A stretch of DNA of 25,712 bases from Marinosulfonomonas sp. (GTDB lineage: Bacteria > Pseudomonadota > Alphaproteobacteria > Rhodobacterales > Rhodobacteraceae), in NCBI GenBank assembly GCA_026989405.1, contig JALSJL010000109.1, positions 1-25,712 of the forward strand, in the 5' to 3' direction. How positions within the stretch are numbered: position 1 is the first letter of the stretch; every line of letters begins with the position of its first letter. The notes under the pieces are model-generated. The model searched no databases. It was not told where the DNA came from and was given only the letters and a program-made list of their open reading frames with translations. Of the stretch, positions 24,929 through 25,712 are shown in pieces. The position numbers and the translations under genes are program-made.

Positions 24929-24954
24929 TGCGCCTTGCGGCGCATTTTTATTCT
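24929..24954 (+). terminator. Intrinsic terminator after the ClC gene
   Basis: TGCGCC (24929-24934) and GGCGCA (24939-24944) form a perfect stem with a TTGC loop, followed by TTTTTATTCT. It begins 20 bases after the stop codon. The hairpin TCGCCCC-TGGC-GGGGCGA at 24957-24974 follows directly without a T-run. Confidence 0.85.
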
Positions 24955-24980
24955 TGTCGCCCCTGGCGGGGCGATATCCG

Positions 24981-25013
24981 CTCCGCTCGGGGGATATTTG
25001 TGAAAAGAAGAAG
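24981..25013 (+). repeat. Dispersed intergenic element, copy B (ClC / LysE 3' ends)
   Basis: CTCCGCTCGGGGGATATTT followed by a purine-rich tail (AAAAGAAGAAG) aligns by eye with copy A at 21684-21716 read on the minus strand. ATATCC (24974-24979) and GGATAT (24992-24997) add an inverted repeat. Like copy A it lies between two convergent genes. Confidence 0.55.
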
Positions 25014-25015
25014 GG

Positions 25016-25651
25016 TCAGAGTTTCGATGTGGCGAGCTTGAGCCCCAGCGCGATGAACATGCCGCCCAGCACCCGGTCAAGCCAGACCCCGAACCGCGGC
25101 TTGCCGCGCAGCGCGGTGGTCAGCCGGTCGCCGGCCAGCACCAGAATCGGCTCGATGAAGGCGGCAACGACGATGATCAGGCTGCCGTGCAGGAACAGCT
25201 GTGCGGGGACCGGGCCGGCGCCGGCCACCACGAATTGCGGCAGGAAGGCGAGGAAGAAGATCGCCACCTTGGGGTTGAGGATGGCAATCAGCACGCCCTG
25301 CCGGAAGATCGCGCCAGAACCTGCCGCCGGGGCGTCGGTGTCGCCGACAAAACGGCCGCCGCCCGCGCGCAGCGCCTGGATGCCCAGCCAGATCAGGTAG
25401 GCCGCGCCCAGCCATTTCACCAGCGAGAACGCGATCGCCGAGGTGGCGAGGATCGCCGACAGCCCGATCGCCGCCGCCAGCACATGCACGAAGGCGCCGC
25501 TCCAGATGCCGAACATCGCGGCAAAGCCCGCCCGGCGCCCGCCGCTGACCGTGCGCCCCAGGATGAAGGCGATGTCGGGGCCCGGCGCCAGGTTCAGCAG
25601 AACCGCGGCGCTCAGGAAGGTTGTCCAGTGGAGGAGGGAGTAGTCAAATAT
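25016..25651 (-). CDS. LysE/RhtB-family amino acid exporter, start codon uncertain
   Basis: This is an inner-membrane exporter of the LysE/RhtB family, which typically expels amino acids or analogues. Motifs are LNLAPGPDIAFILGRTVSGGRRAGFAAMFGIW (its core, partly split by helix ends), KWLGAAYLIWLGIQALR and ILNPKVAIFFLAFLPQF. Family similarity runs well upstream of the first usable start, ATG 25516, which would give only 166 residues and lose helix 1. The natural start should be at codon 25649-25651, with GAGGAA seven bases before it (211 residues, the family norm), but that codon reads ATA. An in-frame TGA lies at 25661-25663. Either ATA replaced ATG and expression is weakened, or a rare start is used. 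Conservative coordinates are 25016-25516. Confidence 0.75.
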   Translation of the reverse strand: MFDYSLLHWTTFLSAAVLLNLAPGPDIAFILGRTVSGGRRAGFAAMFGIWSGAFVHVLAAAIGLSAILATSAIAFSLVKWLGAAYLIWLGIQALRAGGGRFVGDTDAPAAGSGAIFRQGVLIAILNPKVAIFFLAFLPQFVVAGAGPVPAQLFLHGSLIIVVAAFIEPILVLAGDRLTTALRGKPRFGVWLDRVLGGMFIALGLKLATSKL

Positions 25652-25681
25652 GAAGTTTCCTCACTACCTTTTTGTTAAATG

Positions 25682-25712
25682 TCAAACCTTCTCGACCGTC
25701 GCCGAGATCGCC
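25682..25712 (-). CDS. Possible 3' end of an upstream minus-strand gene
   Basis: On the minus strand the window edge reads AISATVEKV and a TGA (25682-25684), with G or C at the third position of eight of nine codons, like the real genes here. The AT-rich bases between it and the exporter would then be an intergenic gap of 30 bases. A rival reading is a plus-strand ORF from ATG 25650 (MKFPHYLFVKC...), which has a GGAGG upstream but AT-rich early codons. Only nine codons are visible. Confidence 0.3.
   Translation of the reverse strand, partial: AISATVEKV

Noticed and set aside
25680..25685. Perfect TTGACA on the minus strand ahead of the LysE exporter
   Set aside because: No -10 hexamer occurs at 16-18 bases, and the site overlaps the stop of the possible upstream gene, so I did not call a promoter.
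1..25712. CRISPR arrays, tRNA or rRNA genes, insertion sequences, prophage genes
   Set aside because: No regularly spaced repeats, tRNA-like cloverleafs, transposase motifs or phage proteins were recognised on either strand.

Overview
The window is a GC-rich (by eye, mid-60s percent), densely packed stretch of an alphaproteobacterial chromosome, most likely a member of the Rhodobacteraceae/Rhodobacterales. The evidence is the gene order, the FtsZ tail ending in EIPAFLRRQAN, the Rhodobacterales-type DUF2484 proteins beside murB, and a dispersed intergenic element ending in TATTT plus a purine-rich tail. No genome search was possible, so the taxonomic call is an inference from protein style and synteny.

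Positions 1-17905 are the division and cell wall (dcw) cluster: murE (5' end cut off by the window), murF, mraY and murD, tightly coupled; a DUF2235 alpha/beta hydrolase on the opposite strand (5076-6224); ftsW, murG, murC; an APC-family permease and two tandem DUF2484 membrane proteins; then murB, ddl, ftsQ, ftsA and ftsZ. Together these make UDP-MurNAc-pentapeptide (MurB-F, Ddl), lipid I and lipid II (MraY, MurG), the septal glycan polymerase (FtsW) and the divisome core (FtsQ, FtsA, FtsZ). A strong intrinsic terminator follows ftsZ.

Positions 17964-21679 carry lpxC (lipid A synthesis, with a TTG start behind a structured leader), bamD (outer-membrane protein assembly) and recN (DNA break repair). 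This is the usual alphaproteobacterial continuation of the dcw cluster. Positions 21680-25712 are accessory: a GlcD/LDHD-type FAD-linked oxidase broken by one in-frame TAG, a divergent ClC-type chloride transport protein with a C-terminal CBS region, and a LysE-family exporter whose normal start codon seems to be missing. A few codons of another minus-strand gene may lie at the right edge.

No CRISPR array, tRNA, rRNA, insertion sequence or phage gene is visible. Most of the window is conserved housekeeping DNA. The parts worth a second look are the genes inserted into the dcw cluster, the leaders of ftsZ, lpxC and murB, a mini-ORF bridging murG and murC, the paired intergenic repeats, and the two damaged genes near the right end. 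I found no convincing new multi-gene system.
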